From positions 46,661,821 through 46,725,820 of the forward strand of contig OX344750.2 in assembly GCA_947034885.2 (NCBI GenBank): DNA of 64,000 nucleotides, given 5' to 3'. The notes beneath the pieces were generated by a model. That model did not search any database. It saw only the letters and a list, made by a program, of their open reading frames with translations, and was not told the origin of the DNA. A program made the position numbers and the translations under genes. The DNA is from Thuidium tamariscinum. Taxonomy: Eukaryota > Streptophyta > Bryopsida > Hypnales > Thuidiaceae. Below, piece by piece: positions 44,206 to 56,334 of this stretch. Position 1 is the stretch's first letter. Each line of letters opens with the position of its first letter.

Positions 44206-44883
44206 TATCTATGGTGTTTACAAACCGTGTCTTCCCCCCCTCCTTGCAAAGTACGAAAAGATTTTGGTGGCCGTTGATGGTTACCATCCACGGTGCATTG
44301 GAGCCCTCTTACTGATGAAAATATACTAATCAAAGGTTTTACAAATATATGATTTAATGTTCAAAGAATGCACAGTCTTTCCTTAAGATTACTTGACTAT
44401 TCAAATCTTTTTTAACATCTTCTTCCCTATTAGTACATGATCATTGCTCTTGCTTCAATTATTGTTGTTCTTGCTACTTAATGTAGAGTACATTTGAGTG
44501 ATGAATATGTTCTTCTTTGTAATCATTAAAGAGAGTTCAAATGTCATGGCAATGATCCTCTGAACAAGCAATATTTGCAAGTACTATTTGAAGTTTTTAA
44601 TTTTTGAAAGCTATTTTTAATGGAACATGCTAAGACCTATGAATTCTTATTTTTTCTTATTGTGCAATAAGCCAACAACAGTAAGCTCTTTATAGAAGGA
44701 GACAAAGCAAACCAAAATTAAAAAAGCAAGCCAAAGATGAAACATAGGACCTTCAGTGTTTCACTAAGTTGTTAGCTATTATATTCTTTTGGAAGAGCCA
44801 ACTACCCATTGTTTTGTATTTGCTTGAAATTCAGTAATTTTGATATCATTTTCGAATGTACAAAACCAACTTGATGCATGTAG

Positions 44884-45299
44884 AAAAAGATTTTGCACTA
44901 CAATGTCATGTTAAGCAATTTGCATCACTATGTGTAGGATTTGGAGGTGAATTAGAAGATTTAGGGTTAGGCAAGTTGTATGTCGATTTGTAAGCATGTT
45001 GATTCTTTTCAATTGAATCATAGTAGAATGAAGTGCTTGTGAATTTTGAATAAGGAATTTAGTATTAGAGTATGTTTAAAATTTTGAATGTTGACATTTT
45101 ATGATAGTTGTATTATTATTATTATTACTTGATTGTCTTTATTATTCTTGTTGTTAATGCTTTTTTATTCACTTGTTTTTATATTTATGATGCTTTCTTT
45201 GTCATTTGTAGACAATATAGGAGCGTGAAGGCACAACTAAGGAGAATGAGACATGAGATTGAAGACAAAGTTGTTGAAGAAATTAGGGTTTTAGATTGA
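44884..45299 (+). CDS. Candidate last two exons of an unrecognised gene
   Basis: Exon-like block 44884-44977 follows an AG acceptor and ends at GTATGT. It reads KDFALQCHVKQFASLCVGF then GGELEDLGLGK. A second block, 45212-45299, follows TTTGTCATTTGTAG and reads QYRSVKAQLRRMRHEIED then KVVEEIRVLD and a stop. The phases agree (two bases plus one), giving one continuous frame with a charged helical C-terminus. I do not recognise the protein and found no convincing upstream exons, so this may be a gene fragment. Coding-like codon choice and clean splice signals are the only support. Confidence 0.4.
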
Positions 45300-45469
45300 C
45301 TCTAAAAGTTTTATGTTCAATAGAAAAATGGGTACTGTATCCCTTTTAAAATATGTATAAAATTTTTACAACCAATGGAAAATTGACACATGTATCCTTT
45401 CTATAAATCATGTATGGTTTTAATTGTTTTTGACATGGTTCCTCACTATCCACTCTATTCTGCATTTTC

Positions 45470-46140
45470 TTCCAAAGGTATAAAACATTATTTTCGTGAG
45501 TTTTTTAGTCAAATTTCATCACCAAAAAGTTTTTTTGAATGTTGTGTTTTTGAGGATTTAAAAAAAAAATTCTTACAAATTAAAATGTCACAAGTTGTAT
45601 TTTCTTCACCAAAATTCTATAAGAGTTCTATGTCCAAAGTTTTGGTGAAGAAAATACAACTTATAACATTTTAATTTGTAAAGAAAAGGATTTTTTTTAA
45701 ATACATAAAAATACAAAATTCAAAAAAAACTTTTTAGTGATGAGATTTGACCCAAAAACTCACCAAAATAATGTTTTATACCTTTGGAAAAAAAAGAAAA
45801 ATGAAGCTCTCTTTGTGAACTTCTATAATACATAAAAATAAGTATTTTTAAAATTCCTTAAAATAGTAGCTATAGGTCTACTAAGAGACCATCTTTTCCA
45901 AATTTTAGGTCAAATCTTTTTTTTTTGCTGGGGATAAATAGTTCTAAAATCCCCTAAATCAAGTATTGTCAGAAATTTTTGGGGCTATTTAAAAATAATA
46001 AATTATTTTTGAAAAATCTCCAAAATTCATTATAAATACACAATAGCTATGAGTATCTTTTCTATAAATTTTGAGTCATTTGGGGCTAAAATACAAAAGT
46101 TATAGCCAAAAAGAAAATCAAAAACTAGGGTGTGATGAAA
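45470..46140 (-). repeat. Repeat family R3, copy 3, with an adjoining hairpin
   Basis: 45470-45789 is an imperfect foldback: TTCCAAAGGTATAAAACATT at the left pairs with its inverse ending CCTTTGGAA at 45789, and AGTTGTATTTTCTTCACC pairs near the centre. 45790-46140 is family R3 in reverse orientation relative to the copies at 42030 and 43860. Confidence 0.65.
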
Positions 46141-46370
46141 CACAACAAATAATACAAGTGTTTCTTACAATCACCCATTTTGTGATCCGTTTTTTCACTG
46201 ACTTTTTATTCATGTGAAGACAACACAAGCAAGACTACAAATTCGATTAGATATGCTTGAGAACCCTCATTGAAAGATCAGTAAGAAAAAATGAATGAAA
46301 AAACACTTTTAATTTCTCTCCATGTAACTTTCTATTTATCTAAAAGCCATGAAATGGCATCGCTAGTGTT

Positions 46371-46380
46371 TAGGGGTTAA
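46371..46380. repeat. Possible isolated end of a TTAA-type element
   Basis: TTAGGGGTTAA matches the outer end of the TTAA-type elements, but no partner end was found nearby. It is reported only as a probable remnant. Confidence 0.3.
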
Positions 46381-46639
46381 TTTTCATGTACTATAAATAT
46401 GGTTGGAAAGATTTCAAGTTCCAAATTCCAAATTATAGATCTTAGATGGACTCATAACCAATAAAGAAAAAACACATCTAAACATGATCTGGGGTAGTAT
46501 AAAGTAAAGCTAATATTTTTAGAGGTGCATTGACAGAAATGATGGGGATTTCAAAAAAATTAGTAATTTTATCTCTTAAATTGAAATTACCATGAATTTT
46601 GAAAGGCAAAAGTTGGACTTGACTTATGTCATGACCAAC

Positions 46640-46805
46640 ATCTAACATAAACTAACCCATTATAGACTAAATGAGAGCAAGCCAATCATTAACAAAAGTA
46701 TACTGGTGGTGTACATTTAAATTCAAGATTGTGCACCACCATTACAATTTTACCCACAATGGACTTGCTCCCATTTAGTTTGTAATGGGGTAAGTTAGTT
46801 CACCT
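46640..46805. repeat. Foldback MITE with AACTAACCCATTA-like ends
   Basis: AACTAACCCATTATAGACTA then AATGAGAGCAAG at the left pairs with CTTGCTCCCATT, TAGTTTGTAATGGGG and TTAGTT at the right. The loop region contains GGTGGTGTACATT and GTGCACCACC. It is non-coding, with the class unknown. Confidence 0.55.
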
Positions 46806-47401
46806 TAGAGTCATCCAATTCAGATCATCCAAGAACTATTTTCTTACTCATTGCTTGCTACTTTCTTACTCACTTGTGTGTCATAAACCTATTGCTCCAA
46901 ACCTTGAAAAAGTACAAAAATACACATCCCAAGAAGAGAATGGAAATCCAGTCCAACCTTAGTTGGAAATATTGTACCCTATTGGTTGTTGATGGGGCAC
47001 CAGTTAGTAATGAGTTCCTCTACTATAGACTTGTCTGCACACAAATCCAGAACTTCAGTAGACTTGAAAAGGTAGCCCATTCAGTTTGATGAAAAGTCTG
47101 TTAATTGCATGGACTGTAACTTAAATATGGTGGGGAAGATTGCAAGTTCAACAGATCTTTGACAGCAAGTTTGCATTCCTGTCATATTGAACAAGTAAAA
47201 ATATAGAAGGCACCATTGACATCAACAAAGGAATATAATAGGGAATCCAAAATGCATCCAAACAATTTTAAAAAAAACACTCTTTTAACCTTCAAAGGGC
47301 AGGTCCCATGACCAAGGTAATTACCAAAATTACTCTAAGTCTCTAACTCTTGGACCAATAAAAGGGAGCCAATCTACCTCTGACTACTCAAGCAATTGAG
47401 T

Positions 47402-48020
47402 ATAAGGTAGAAGGCTCTTAAATGGAGAGGGTTCTAAAATGGTACGCTACTTTAAATGTACCGTACTTGTATATGTTGCTTTTTCATAGTTGTACATTGT
47501 ACATTTTAGTTAGGGCACCATTTTAAAGCCCTATGCCCTTTCAACTTCAAAATTTGATAACTAATTTCACACAAAGCTCAGAAAAATATGAAACTACTTG
47601 GGTTAGATGTCAATTCTACTTGTCTTTCAAGGAAAATTTACTGAAAAATATTTCTAAAAGTTTTACCCATTAGGAGGGATTTGAGGGCTGCAAAGGGCAG
47701 TTTCGGGACTGTTCCCGAAACAGGGTCTGGGAATGGCTGGCCGCTGGTCAGCATTTTCAAAAAAATAAAAAAATAAAAAAATAAATTTGGGGGTCCTGAA
47801 ATATGAAAAAAAGTCCAAAAAAACATTCGGAAAAAAAAAGTCGATGACGTGGCAGTCGCTCGACCGTGTCGGATTCTTGTGGGAACTACGTTCCCGCGGC
47901 TGTTTTCGGGATTTCGGGCTGTGGGAACTTACAGGCTCCCAGAGCCCTCAAATCCCTCCTAATGTCACTGAAATTCTATTTCAGCCCTTAGATGGTCCAC
48001 TATAGGACCTCTTACCTTAT
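47402..48020. repeat. AAGGTAG-family MITE carrying a nested MITE
   Basis: The ends ATAAGGTAGAAGGCTCTTAA and CCTCTTACCTTAT delimit about 619 bp. The left half matches, inverted, the interior of the 24719-25041 element. A second element (47671-47961) interrupts it. Removing that insert leaves about 330 bp, close to the 323-bp relative. Confidence 0.7.
47671..47961. mobile_element. TA-flanked MITE nested in the 47402-48020 element
   Basis: The inverted ends TAGGAGGGATTTGAGGGCT and AGCCCTCAAATCCCTCCTA are perfect over 19 bp. If the outer TA is the target site, this is a Tc1/mariner-like MITE. The interior is unusually GC-rich and contains a GTTCCCGAAAC/GTTCCCGCGGC segment and A-rich runs. Confidence 0.8.
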
Positions 48021-48576
48021 TTGGAATCATTAGGAAAAATTAGGCTTGCATAAGGCCACAAGATTGTATGGCAGTAGTGCAATTATACAATTTTTTTTCT
48101 AATGGAAATGACGGGGCACTATTAGTGCCATGTCTGATTACTGATTTTTTAAAATTAAATAAAATAGTATTTGCACCATGACCAAGAATCAAATGACTTT
48201 CTATTGAAGTTTCAAATTTTTTGTAATGGTAGATAGTTATTTCCCAAAATGTAATTACCATGAATTTTCTAGTTGAAGATTTTATACATACCACATTGGT
48301 TATATAGGTCTTCCTATTTTTCACTAAGGGAGATTACAAAACCAAGAATGCTTCATTATTGTTATAGAAAACTGTAGTAACAATCAACCCTAGAGAACTT
48401 CTTTTCCAATGTCAATCAGTCTCAAACTACTTTTCCACTTCCACTTATTTTCTTAAACATGTGTCATAACCTCAATAGTTCCTAATGAATTCCAAGCTTT
48501 ATTTCTATCCTAAGGTTGAAACTAGCACACCCCATAAGTTGGTTATTGGGTATGGTACACTGTTGGTGCTTCTATC

Positions 48577-49507
48577 TTAACCCCTAAAGGACCACGGCCG
48601 TTTTTCAACCCAAAACCACTCAAAACTGCCATTTCTGCTCCATTCATCCATGAAAAACAAAAAAACTAAATTTTTAGAATCTAACCATAGGATCTTGTAC
48701 TTTACTTAACTAAGATCATGTGGTGAAAATTTCATGAAGTTTGACCGTATAGATAGGAAGATATGAGCATTCAAAGTTGGAAAACAAAGTTTTCTTAAAC
48801 TCTAGTTTGCAACTTCAAATGACTTTGTCCTCCATTTATGTAATTTTTTTGCACTACAGACCTTGAATTTAATTTTTTTTTCTATTGAGAAATTGAGCTA
48901 AGAGCTTAGGAAAAAAATTCACAAAATAAAGACTTTTTTTTCATTCTTTAAAAAATTGTCAAGTAGATGTAGGTGCAAGATTGAAAGAAAAACTAAATTG
49001 TAAATATCTCATAGATGGAATTGAAACACAATAATTTCAATGGTGAGATTGTTCTAGAAAACAAAATCAACCTTGTCCAACAATTTTTTTTGAAAAATTG
49101 TGAAAATTGCATTCACAAATGAATCCTATAAGTTATTTTTTCAAAAAGATGCTTAGATTGCCCGAAAAACAAGATTATTCATAACTTTCACATTACTAAT
49201 CCAAATGGAATGAATCAAAGCTTCACTTGTAGACAAAAATAAAATCTATAAGAGAAAAAAATTAAATTTTTAATTTTGAAATTTTTGTAGATTTTTTTTT
49301 CTGCCCGGCGACATGAAAATTATGTTTAAGATGGCATAACTTTTGCTCCTGGTCACCAATTGAAAAAATATATATATTCCCACAGAGCTCATCAGTTTTT
49401 CTATCTTATGTGAAAATTTCAAGAAAATTCATTAAAAATTGAAGTCACAAGTACCTGCCCGAATTCTTAAAGTCCCCCGAGGGGACTCTTGGTCCTTTAG
49501 GGGTTAA
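48577..49507 (-). mobile_element. TTAA-type non-autonomous element, copy D (best preserved)
   Basis: A 931-bp element with perfect 18-bp inverted ends, TTAACCCCTAAAGGACCA and TGGTCCTTTAGGGGTTAA. One end carries a subterminal stem (GTCCCCCGAGGGGAC at 49472-49486) followed inward by GAATTCGGGCAGGTACTTG when read on the minus strand. The interior has no coding frame. TTAA at both outermost ends is consistent with a TTAA target site, as used by piggyBac elements. Copies A, B, C, E, F and G are relatives. Confidence 0.85.
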
Positions 49508-49650
49508 CTAAGATAGAAACACCTATAATTGATCATTTAAGATACTCTAAACATGATTTGGTGTATTGCAAGCGGAAGAAAATATTTTCAAAAGTGCAAT
49601 GATAGAATTTATGGGAATTGCAAAAACTTTGGTAATTTTATTGCATGAAT

Positions 49651-50568
49651 TTAACTCCTAAAAGCCCATTGTCCCCTCGGGGGACAATTTGGAGTTCGGG
49701 CAGGTTCCGTAGACCTAAATTTTTGATGAATATTTTTGAAACTTTCTTATAAGATAGGAAAACTGATTAGATTTTGGGGGATATAATTTTTATTTCAATC
49801 GGTGCCCTTGAGTAAAAATTATACCACAAATAGCCAAAAATTTTAACTCGGCGGGCAGAAGAATAAATCCACAATAACTTAAAATTAAATTAAATAATTT
49901 TTGAATCTTATAGATTATATTTTTGTCTACATGTAAAGCTTTGATTCATTCCATTTGGATTAGTTATGTGAAAGTTATAAACAATCTTGTTTTGGGGCAA
50001 TTTTTGAAAAAAAACACTTTTAGGATTCATTTCTAAATGCAATTTTCACAAATTTTAAAAAAGAATTGCTTGACAATGTTTAATTTTTTTGCTAGAACAA
50101 TCTCACTATTGGGATTATTGTGTTTCAATTCCATATTAGAGCTATTAATGATTTAGTTTTTCTTTCAATCTTAGACCTACCTCTATTTAATAATTTCTTA
50201 GAGAATGAAAATCAAGCATTTTTTTTTGAAATTTTTTCCCTAGACTTTCAACTCAATTCTTGAACACAATTTTTTAAAATTCAAATTCCATAGTGTAAGA
50301 AGATTCAACAAATAGCAATCAAAGTCATCTAAAATTGCAGGACAATGTTTAAAAAACTATATTTTCCAACTTCGAATGCTCATATCTTCCACTCTATACA
50401 GTCAAACTTCATAAATTTTTTACCACATGATCTCAGACAAACAAAATAAAATATTCCATAATTAGATTCTATAAAAACACTTTTTTGGTTCTTTTGAATG
50501 AACACAACAAAAATGGCAGTTTTGAGTGTTTTTTGACAAAAAAATAGCCTTAAGCCTTTAAGGGTTAA
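49651..50568 (+). mobile_element. TTAA-type element, copy E
   Basis: It starts TTAACTCCTAAAAGCCCATT with the subterminal stem GTCCCCTCGGGGGAC and GTTCGGGCAGGT, and ends GCCTTTAAGGGTTAA. It lies 143 bp from copy D in the opposite orientation, so D and E form a 2-kb inverted repeat. Removing it with one TTAA leaves GAATTTAAATTACTATGA, resembling an uninterrupted repeat at about 46575-46600. Confidence 0.8.
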
Positions 50569-50897
50569 ATTACTATGATTTTTGAGAGGCAAGGAGTGCA
50601 CTGGATCCATTGCCAATTACTAGACTCTCTAATTCTCATCATTCAAAAAAATACTTTTCCACTTAGTACTTCCAACTTTTTTGTGTACTACTTTGGAATA
50701 AATGTCATGAACTTTTAATTAGTTCCTACTTTGAAAAGGAAAAAAATACATTCTAGCCTTGGTTGGAAATACATCAATCTCTAGGTTGGTTATAAGGTGC
50801 TAACTTACTTGGTTATAGGTACCTCTACTTTGGGACTTTACCAAGCAAGATTCTTAATCACAATCATAATGTGTTATAATTGATTAAAAATTTACCT

Positions 50898-51150
50898 TGC
50901 TAAAAGGGGTTGGGGTGAACTAGCCCCCTCACTCGGCCACACAAAGTCATTCCAAGGGTACAAGTTATAATAAAAGCCTTGTATTTTATACCCGAATAAT
51001 TTACTTAGTTCACCCCTCCTAGCTAATTAGATGCCCTTGATTGCAATTATGAACTTAGAATTTGAAATTTTTATCATGCATGGAAAATAAAAATTTCAGC
51101 ATTTTTTCAAGTACCCAAGTGAGGGGATCAATTCACCCCAGCCCTAAAAA
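50898..51150. repeat. MITE-like inverted repeat with GGGGTGAACTAG ends
   Basis: AAAGGGGTTGGGGTGAACTA then GCCCCCTCACT at the left pairs with AGTGAGGGGATC, AATTCACCCC and AGCCCT at the right, enclosing about 250 bp. It is non-coding, with the class unknown. Confidence 0.6.
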
Positions 51151-52225
51151 GGGGTGGGGGGTCAAGAATGAATTGGCTTCCAAAGGTGCTTTCTTTGTTT
51201 CTCTAGGGAGCAATGAAGTCATCCATTGACCACTTTTTGGCCTTAGTGTCCTCCAAGGGTTAAAGTTAGACGTCATATAATCTTAGTGATATTTTGTCCA
51301 TGTGTTCATGATGAACAAGATTTTCATTACATCCAATTATAGTTAAGTTAGAGCCAATTATTGCCAATAAGGAATGCATCTCCAACTTGTAGAGTGCATT
51401 TATTTCAAGTAAGGCGGGAACAAATTTCCAACTAGAGCTTGGAATGCGTGCTAATTCTTTTCAAGGTTCACTTGGGAGTACTAAATTCAGAACACATGTC
51501 CTAAACTAGTGAACAAGAAAGTAGGAAGTAATAAACAAGAAAGGAATTCTTCAATGATTGTAATTGAAAGAGCCTACACATTGGCAACGGGTTCATGATA
51601 CTTTTTGCCTTTCAGAATTTATAGTAATTTCAATTCATGCGACAAAATTACAAATTTTTTTGTAATCCCCCACCATTTCTATCATTGCACCTCCAAAAAT
51701 ATGTGTTTTCACGTGCTCTACACCACATTGTGTGTAGAATACCTTAACCGGTCAGTTATCGGTGGATCTACCTTCTACCTTAAGAAATTTGCTTGGTTTT
51801 ACATGATATGACCCCCAAGTTGACAGCATACTAGGCTGCTCAATGAGTCTACCATTTGCAGTTCCGTGTGTCAAGAGGATGCACAATTTCCAATGCCAGT
51901 CGCCCTTTCAGAAGGTTTCAACGCGGAGAAGTCATCATAACTTCAGCTTACCTTTGTGCCCAAATTCAATTTTTGTTGGGGAGCTTCTTCAGTTGTTTGG
52001 CCCAAACTCACAAAACATTCATGTCAAAGTATATGATATTGGTAGTCTATGTCAGTTGGTACAGCCAGACAGGGGAGGATGGGTTATTGGAAGAACAAGA
52101 CCTATTGTCATGGTGGTTAGTAAAAAATGATTCAATTTTTGGACCAATAGTTGTGTTTACCATTTCCTTACCAACCTTGAAAGTCATCCATTAGCTACTT
52201 TAGACTTTGGTGGCCTTACCGATAT
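51151..52225. other. Intergenic DNA, no gene recognised
   Basis: Two overlapping open frames at 51843-52194 show no recognisable domain and no codon signal, so they are not called. A CTCCAAGGGTTAAAG word near 51252-51266 may be another decayed TTAA-type end. Confidence 0.4.
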
Positions 52226-52525
52226 TAGTTTGGAAGTACTCATTTGTGGAAACTTGGGTTGCATATGTCATGTGGGTCTTTTTGTGAGTCATTTTCCTAA
52301 TGTACGTCAGCCCAAATTTGTGTTGTAGAAACTTGGTCCATGTACGTCATGTTAGTATGGAAGTCCTCATTTGTGGAAATTTGGGTTGCATACATCACGT
52401 GGGTCTTTTTGTGAATCATTCTCTTAGTGTACGTTAGCTCAAATTTGTGTTGTAGAAACTCGGTCCATGTACGTCATGTGAAGCTTCTTGTAAATCAATT
52501 CCTCAATGTACGTCAATTCATGTTT
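52226..52525 (+). repeat. Tandem repeat of 127-bp units
   Basis: Two full units (52226-52352 and 52353-52479) and a partial third share CTCATTTGTGGAAA, TTGGGTTGCATA, GTGGGTCTTTTTGTGA and GTCCATGTACGTCATGT. Each unit contains an internal half-repeat ending in AATGTACGTCA or a variant. Confidence 0.85.
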
Positions 52526-52634
52526 GTACAATAGCTAAAACAATCTAGAATCTAAAGGTATTTTGTAACTTTTTTTTTACAAAAACAGAGAGTACTTTTT
52601 TGAATCTTTTATGATTATAACTTCAAAATTCATA

Positions 52635-52710
52635 TTAACTCCTAGAGGACCATTTGTCCCTTTGGGAGACAAGTTGGATTTTGAGCAAGTACCTATACTC
52701 TTGGCTTTTG
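52635..52710 (+). repeat. Left-end fragment of a TTAA-type element
   Basis: TTAACTCCTAGAGGACCATT, GTCCCTTTGGGAGAC and GAGCAAGTACC match the first 70 bp of copy E and of copy D's right end read inverted. Nothing of the interior follows, because copy F begins at 52721. Confidence 0.65.
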
Positions 52711-52720
52711 TCTTGATTTT

Positions 52721-53474
52721 AACCCCTAAAAGCCCATTGTCCCCTTGGAAGCCAATTCAGTGGGCAGAAAAATAAATCCACAAAAACTGGAAATTAAATT
52801 AAATTATTTTTAAAATCTCATAGATTATGTTTTTGTCTATGTGTGAATCTTTGATTCATTCAATTTGGATTGGTGATGTGAAAGTTATGAACAATCTTGT
52901 TTTTGGGTAGCTTTTGAAAAAAAACACTTATAGGATTCATTTTTGAATGCAATTTTCACAATTTTTCAAAAAAAATTGCTTGACAAGGTTAAATTTTTTT
53001 GGTAGAACAATCTCACCGTTGGAATTATTGTGTTTCAATTCCATATTAGAGTTATTAATGATTTAATTTTTCTTTTAATCTTAGACCTACCTCTACTTAA
53101 TAATTTTTTAAGGAATGAAAATCAAGCATTTTTCTTTGAAATTTTTTTCCTAGACTCTCAACTCAATTTTTAAACACAAATTTTTGTAAACTCAAAGTCC
53201 ATAGTGTAAAAAAATTCAACAAATGGCAATCAAAGTCATCTGAAATTGACAGTGTTTAAAAAAACTATGCTCCAACTTTGAATGCTCATATCTTCCAATC
53301 TATACAATCAAACTTCAAGAAATTTTTACCACATGATTTCAGACAAAGAAAAGCACTAGATCCTATTGTCAGATTCTATAAAAGCACTTTTTTTTTCTTT
53401 TGGACGAACAGAGCAAAAATGACAGTTTTGAGTGGTTTTTGACAGAAAAATGGCCTTGGGCCTTTAGGGATTAA
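52721..53474 (+). mobile_element. TTAA-type element, copy F
   Basis: It starts TTAACCCCTAAAAGCCCATT and ends GGGCCTTTAGGGATTAA. It is about 750 bp and shortened near its left end compared with copy E, with which it shares the interior almost throughout (for example GATTGTTCATAACTTT-type text inverted, GTCATCTGAAATTG). No coding frame is present. Confidence 0.8.
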
Positions 53475-54323
53475 ATTTTTTTTTGAATTTAAGAAAATTG
53501 ATTACCTTTATGGAAATATAATTTTTTCAATTGATGCCTAGAAATAAAAGTTGTGCTTGGAAACAAAAGTTATATTCAAAATTGGAGATACCAGGTACCA
53601 AAAAAATTTTGAAACTTTGAATTTCTCTTTCAAATTTTTTTTCCTATAGATTAAATTTTTTTTATACAAAAATCTTTGATTTATTCATTTGGATAAGTGA
53701 TGTAAAAGTTATGGACAATCTTGATATTTAGGCAATCTAAGCATCTTTTCAAAAAATTAACTCATAGGATTCATTTCTAATGCAATTTCTACAATTTTTA
53801 GAACAAAAAGAAGTCTACTATAGTTAATTTTGCTTGCTAGAATGATCTCACCATTGGAATTAGTGAATTTTAATTCCATATTAAACATATTAATAATTTA
53901 GATGTGCCTTCTATCTTGTACCTATTTCTACTTAACAATTTTTTAAAGAGTGAAAATTAAGTTTTCTTTTCTTGAATTTATTTTCTTAAACTTTCAACCT
54001 AATTTTTCACTATAAAGATTTGAAACTCAAAACTTTGTAATGCAAACAAATTTAAGTTAAGAAGGAGCAAAATCAAATAATCTAATTCCACAACTTGCAA
54101 AAAATACTTACTTTTTTCACTTTAAATGTAGATATCTTATAATTTGTGGTTTAGGATTTTTAAAAATTTATTCCAAACATTGTCATATTAGTTTGGTGTA
54201 AGATCCTATTGTTAAATGTGTGAAAAAAATAATTTTCAATTTTTTTTTACTCTTTACAATAGAAATGGCAATTTTGAGTGTGTATTTTTTAATGACTAAA
54301 GGCCTTGGTCCTATAGGAATTAA
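53475..54323 (+). repeat. TTAA-type element, copy G (diverged)
   Basis: This directly follows copy F in the same orientation. Landmarks are GTTATGGACAATCTTGATAT, AATGATCTCACCATTGG and the right end GGCCTTGGTCCTATAGG then AATTAA. The left end has lost its TTAACCCC. Confidence 0.7.
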
Positions 54324-55286
54324 GTGGTTCAAAGAAATTTCAAACATGTTCCAAATGTTATTTGATTTTTTTTTGTGTAAATTTGATAATTTTTTTTGTG
54401 TGGTGCATAGAAAGAGTACACTATAATTGTAATTTTAGTTGCATGTGTACTCCAATCATCTAGTTTTTTAAATTTTCAGTGAATATGCTTCTTCTTTTTA
54501 TTGTAAGGGAAGAGGCTTAGAAACTGCTCATCGAAGGGCTAGATTGACTTTTTCATGTATCTCCTTAGATGAAAATATCTTTAATTTATTCTTTAGTCAA
54601 AGAGAAATAGATGAGGAATCTAATACAACTCATATCATATTTTTTGAAGCATTATTGAATTAGTTAAGAATTTTCAAACACAATCTGGTTTAGATCCCTA
54701 TTTGTGATAATAGGCCCTTGGAAACCCATACATACATATTTTGAAAAAAATCAAGGCTTGTTCAAAAACTAGCATTGCTACATGTGTAAAATAATTGAAA
54801 TGGTTTCTAAAAGTGTTCCTTTCAAAATCTGAAATGCATGATTGATTTCATCATTATTTTAGATTTTTCAATACTTGTAAGAAGGTAGTTGAACAACTAA
54901 TTTTAATTTTGAATTAAATTAGTAGGACCCCAGGTACTTAGTTAGGAATGAACCAAGTCAGTTCTTAAACCATCCATTGAAGAAGTAAAAACAAATCTCA
55001 TCAAGCTCCATTGTAATCGAGAGTTCATTTTTCCAAAGTTCACATGTCCATTTCAAAGCCCCTACTAGATGGTTGCAAAAGCCTGCTTCATTTTAGAACC
55101 CTCTCCTATAAGTCTTATAAAATTAGGCAAGAAAAGCTAACTCTCCTTTGTACTTCTTTGTCTTGCAACTACAAATCCAAGCAAGACCACCATGCTCTTT
55201 CAATACATCCAAAATTGAATTTAGTTCAAGCTTATTTATATAAATATGAAATAGGACCTTGTATTATTTTTGGAAACGGCTAGATT
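54324..55286. other. AT-rich intergenic DNA, nothing recognised
   Basis: No gene, RNA gene or clear repeat end is recognised. Confidence 0.4.
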
Positions 55287-56261
55287 TTAACCCTCAAGGC
55301 CCGAGGTCTTTTTGGGTTTAAAAATATCATTGCTTTTCAAGCTTTATAAGTCTAAATGTCACTAGGCTATGAAAATCTCAACTGTACAACTTGTAGTGTG
55401 CATGTTGTAGATGATATAGATCAAATTTGGAATCATTTGGCTACATAGATTGCAAGATCATAATGTTTTAGAGTTGAAAGAAGATGTTGAAATTTTCCTA
55501 AAAATACATTTTAAGGTGAAATTTGATTTCTAAACCTACTCAAATGAAAAAACTTTAAATTGGGAAGTGATTCAAAATCAACATACAAACACATTGGTGA
55601 AAAAATAACTCATTCAAATGCTTTAAATTGTTTGCAAAATGACTTTGAAAATGTCAAAAAAATAGCAAAAAAGGGTGCAAAAAACACATCTATAACTACA
55701 CCTCCTTCTACTAAAATGATTCTCAGTCACTCATAACTTCTTTTATTGATATAAAATTATAGCCAAACAAACAAAACTAGAATGTGCAACTTTTCCAAGA
55801 AAAATTATTAGAAATGAAGATTGTATGTAGAAGAAACAAGCTGCCAAAGTTCATTGTAATCCAAAAATGTTTGGTTTTTGAACATTGAATTGCTCCCAAA
55901 CATTCAAAACAACTTGGATTGCCATGAAAATTTAAGCATAATAACTAGACATCTAGAATAACATAATCCAACAAATTTTGTTGAAAACAAACATTATATA
56001 GCAGAGATACAAACCTTGAAGTTTTAACCATCAAGTGTAGTTTGGTGAGCTCAAATTAAACTTGTGAACTTTGATTGACTTCCAAAAAATTGTTCATCTT
56101 GAATTGATCTAAAAATATACCACACAAAATAGACTAAGATTTGCGACTTTCTTAATAAGTTAAATTGATGCGAACATTAGATGCAAAAGTTACAACACTT
56201 TGAATTGGACTTATTGATTATGTGATGCCACTTTTGAGCCCCTTGGGTGTTGAGGGGTTAA
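55287..56261 (+). mobile_element. TTAA-type element, second family
   Basis: A 975-bp element beginning TTAACCCTCAAGGCCCGAGG and ending GCCCCTTGGGTGTTGAGGGG then TTAA. The interior differs from copies A-G but includes the same kind of AACTTGTGAACTTTGATTGA text seen inverted at 174-500. It is non-coding. Confidence 0.75.
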
Positions 56262-56334
56262 AAGGATCTTCTTGTCAACTAGTTTGTCAACTAGTTTACA
56301 TTGCTTTATGTGGTTGTTTTATTGGCAAGGGTTA

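Noticed and set aside
51843-52194. Two overlapping open frames of 95 and 112 codons
   Set aside because: No recognisable domain, no splice or promoter context, and two competing frames over the same bases.
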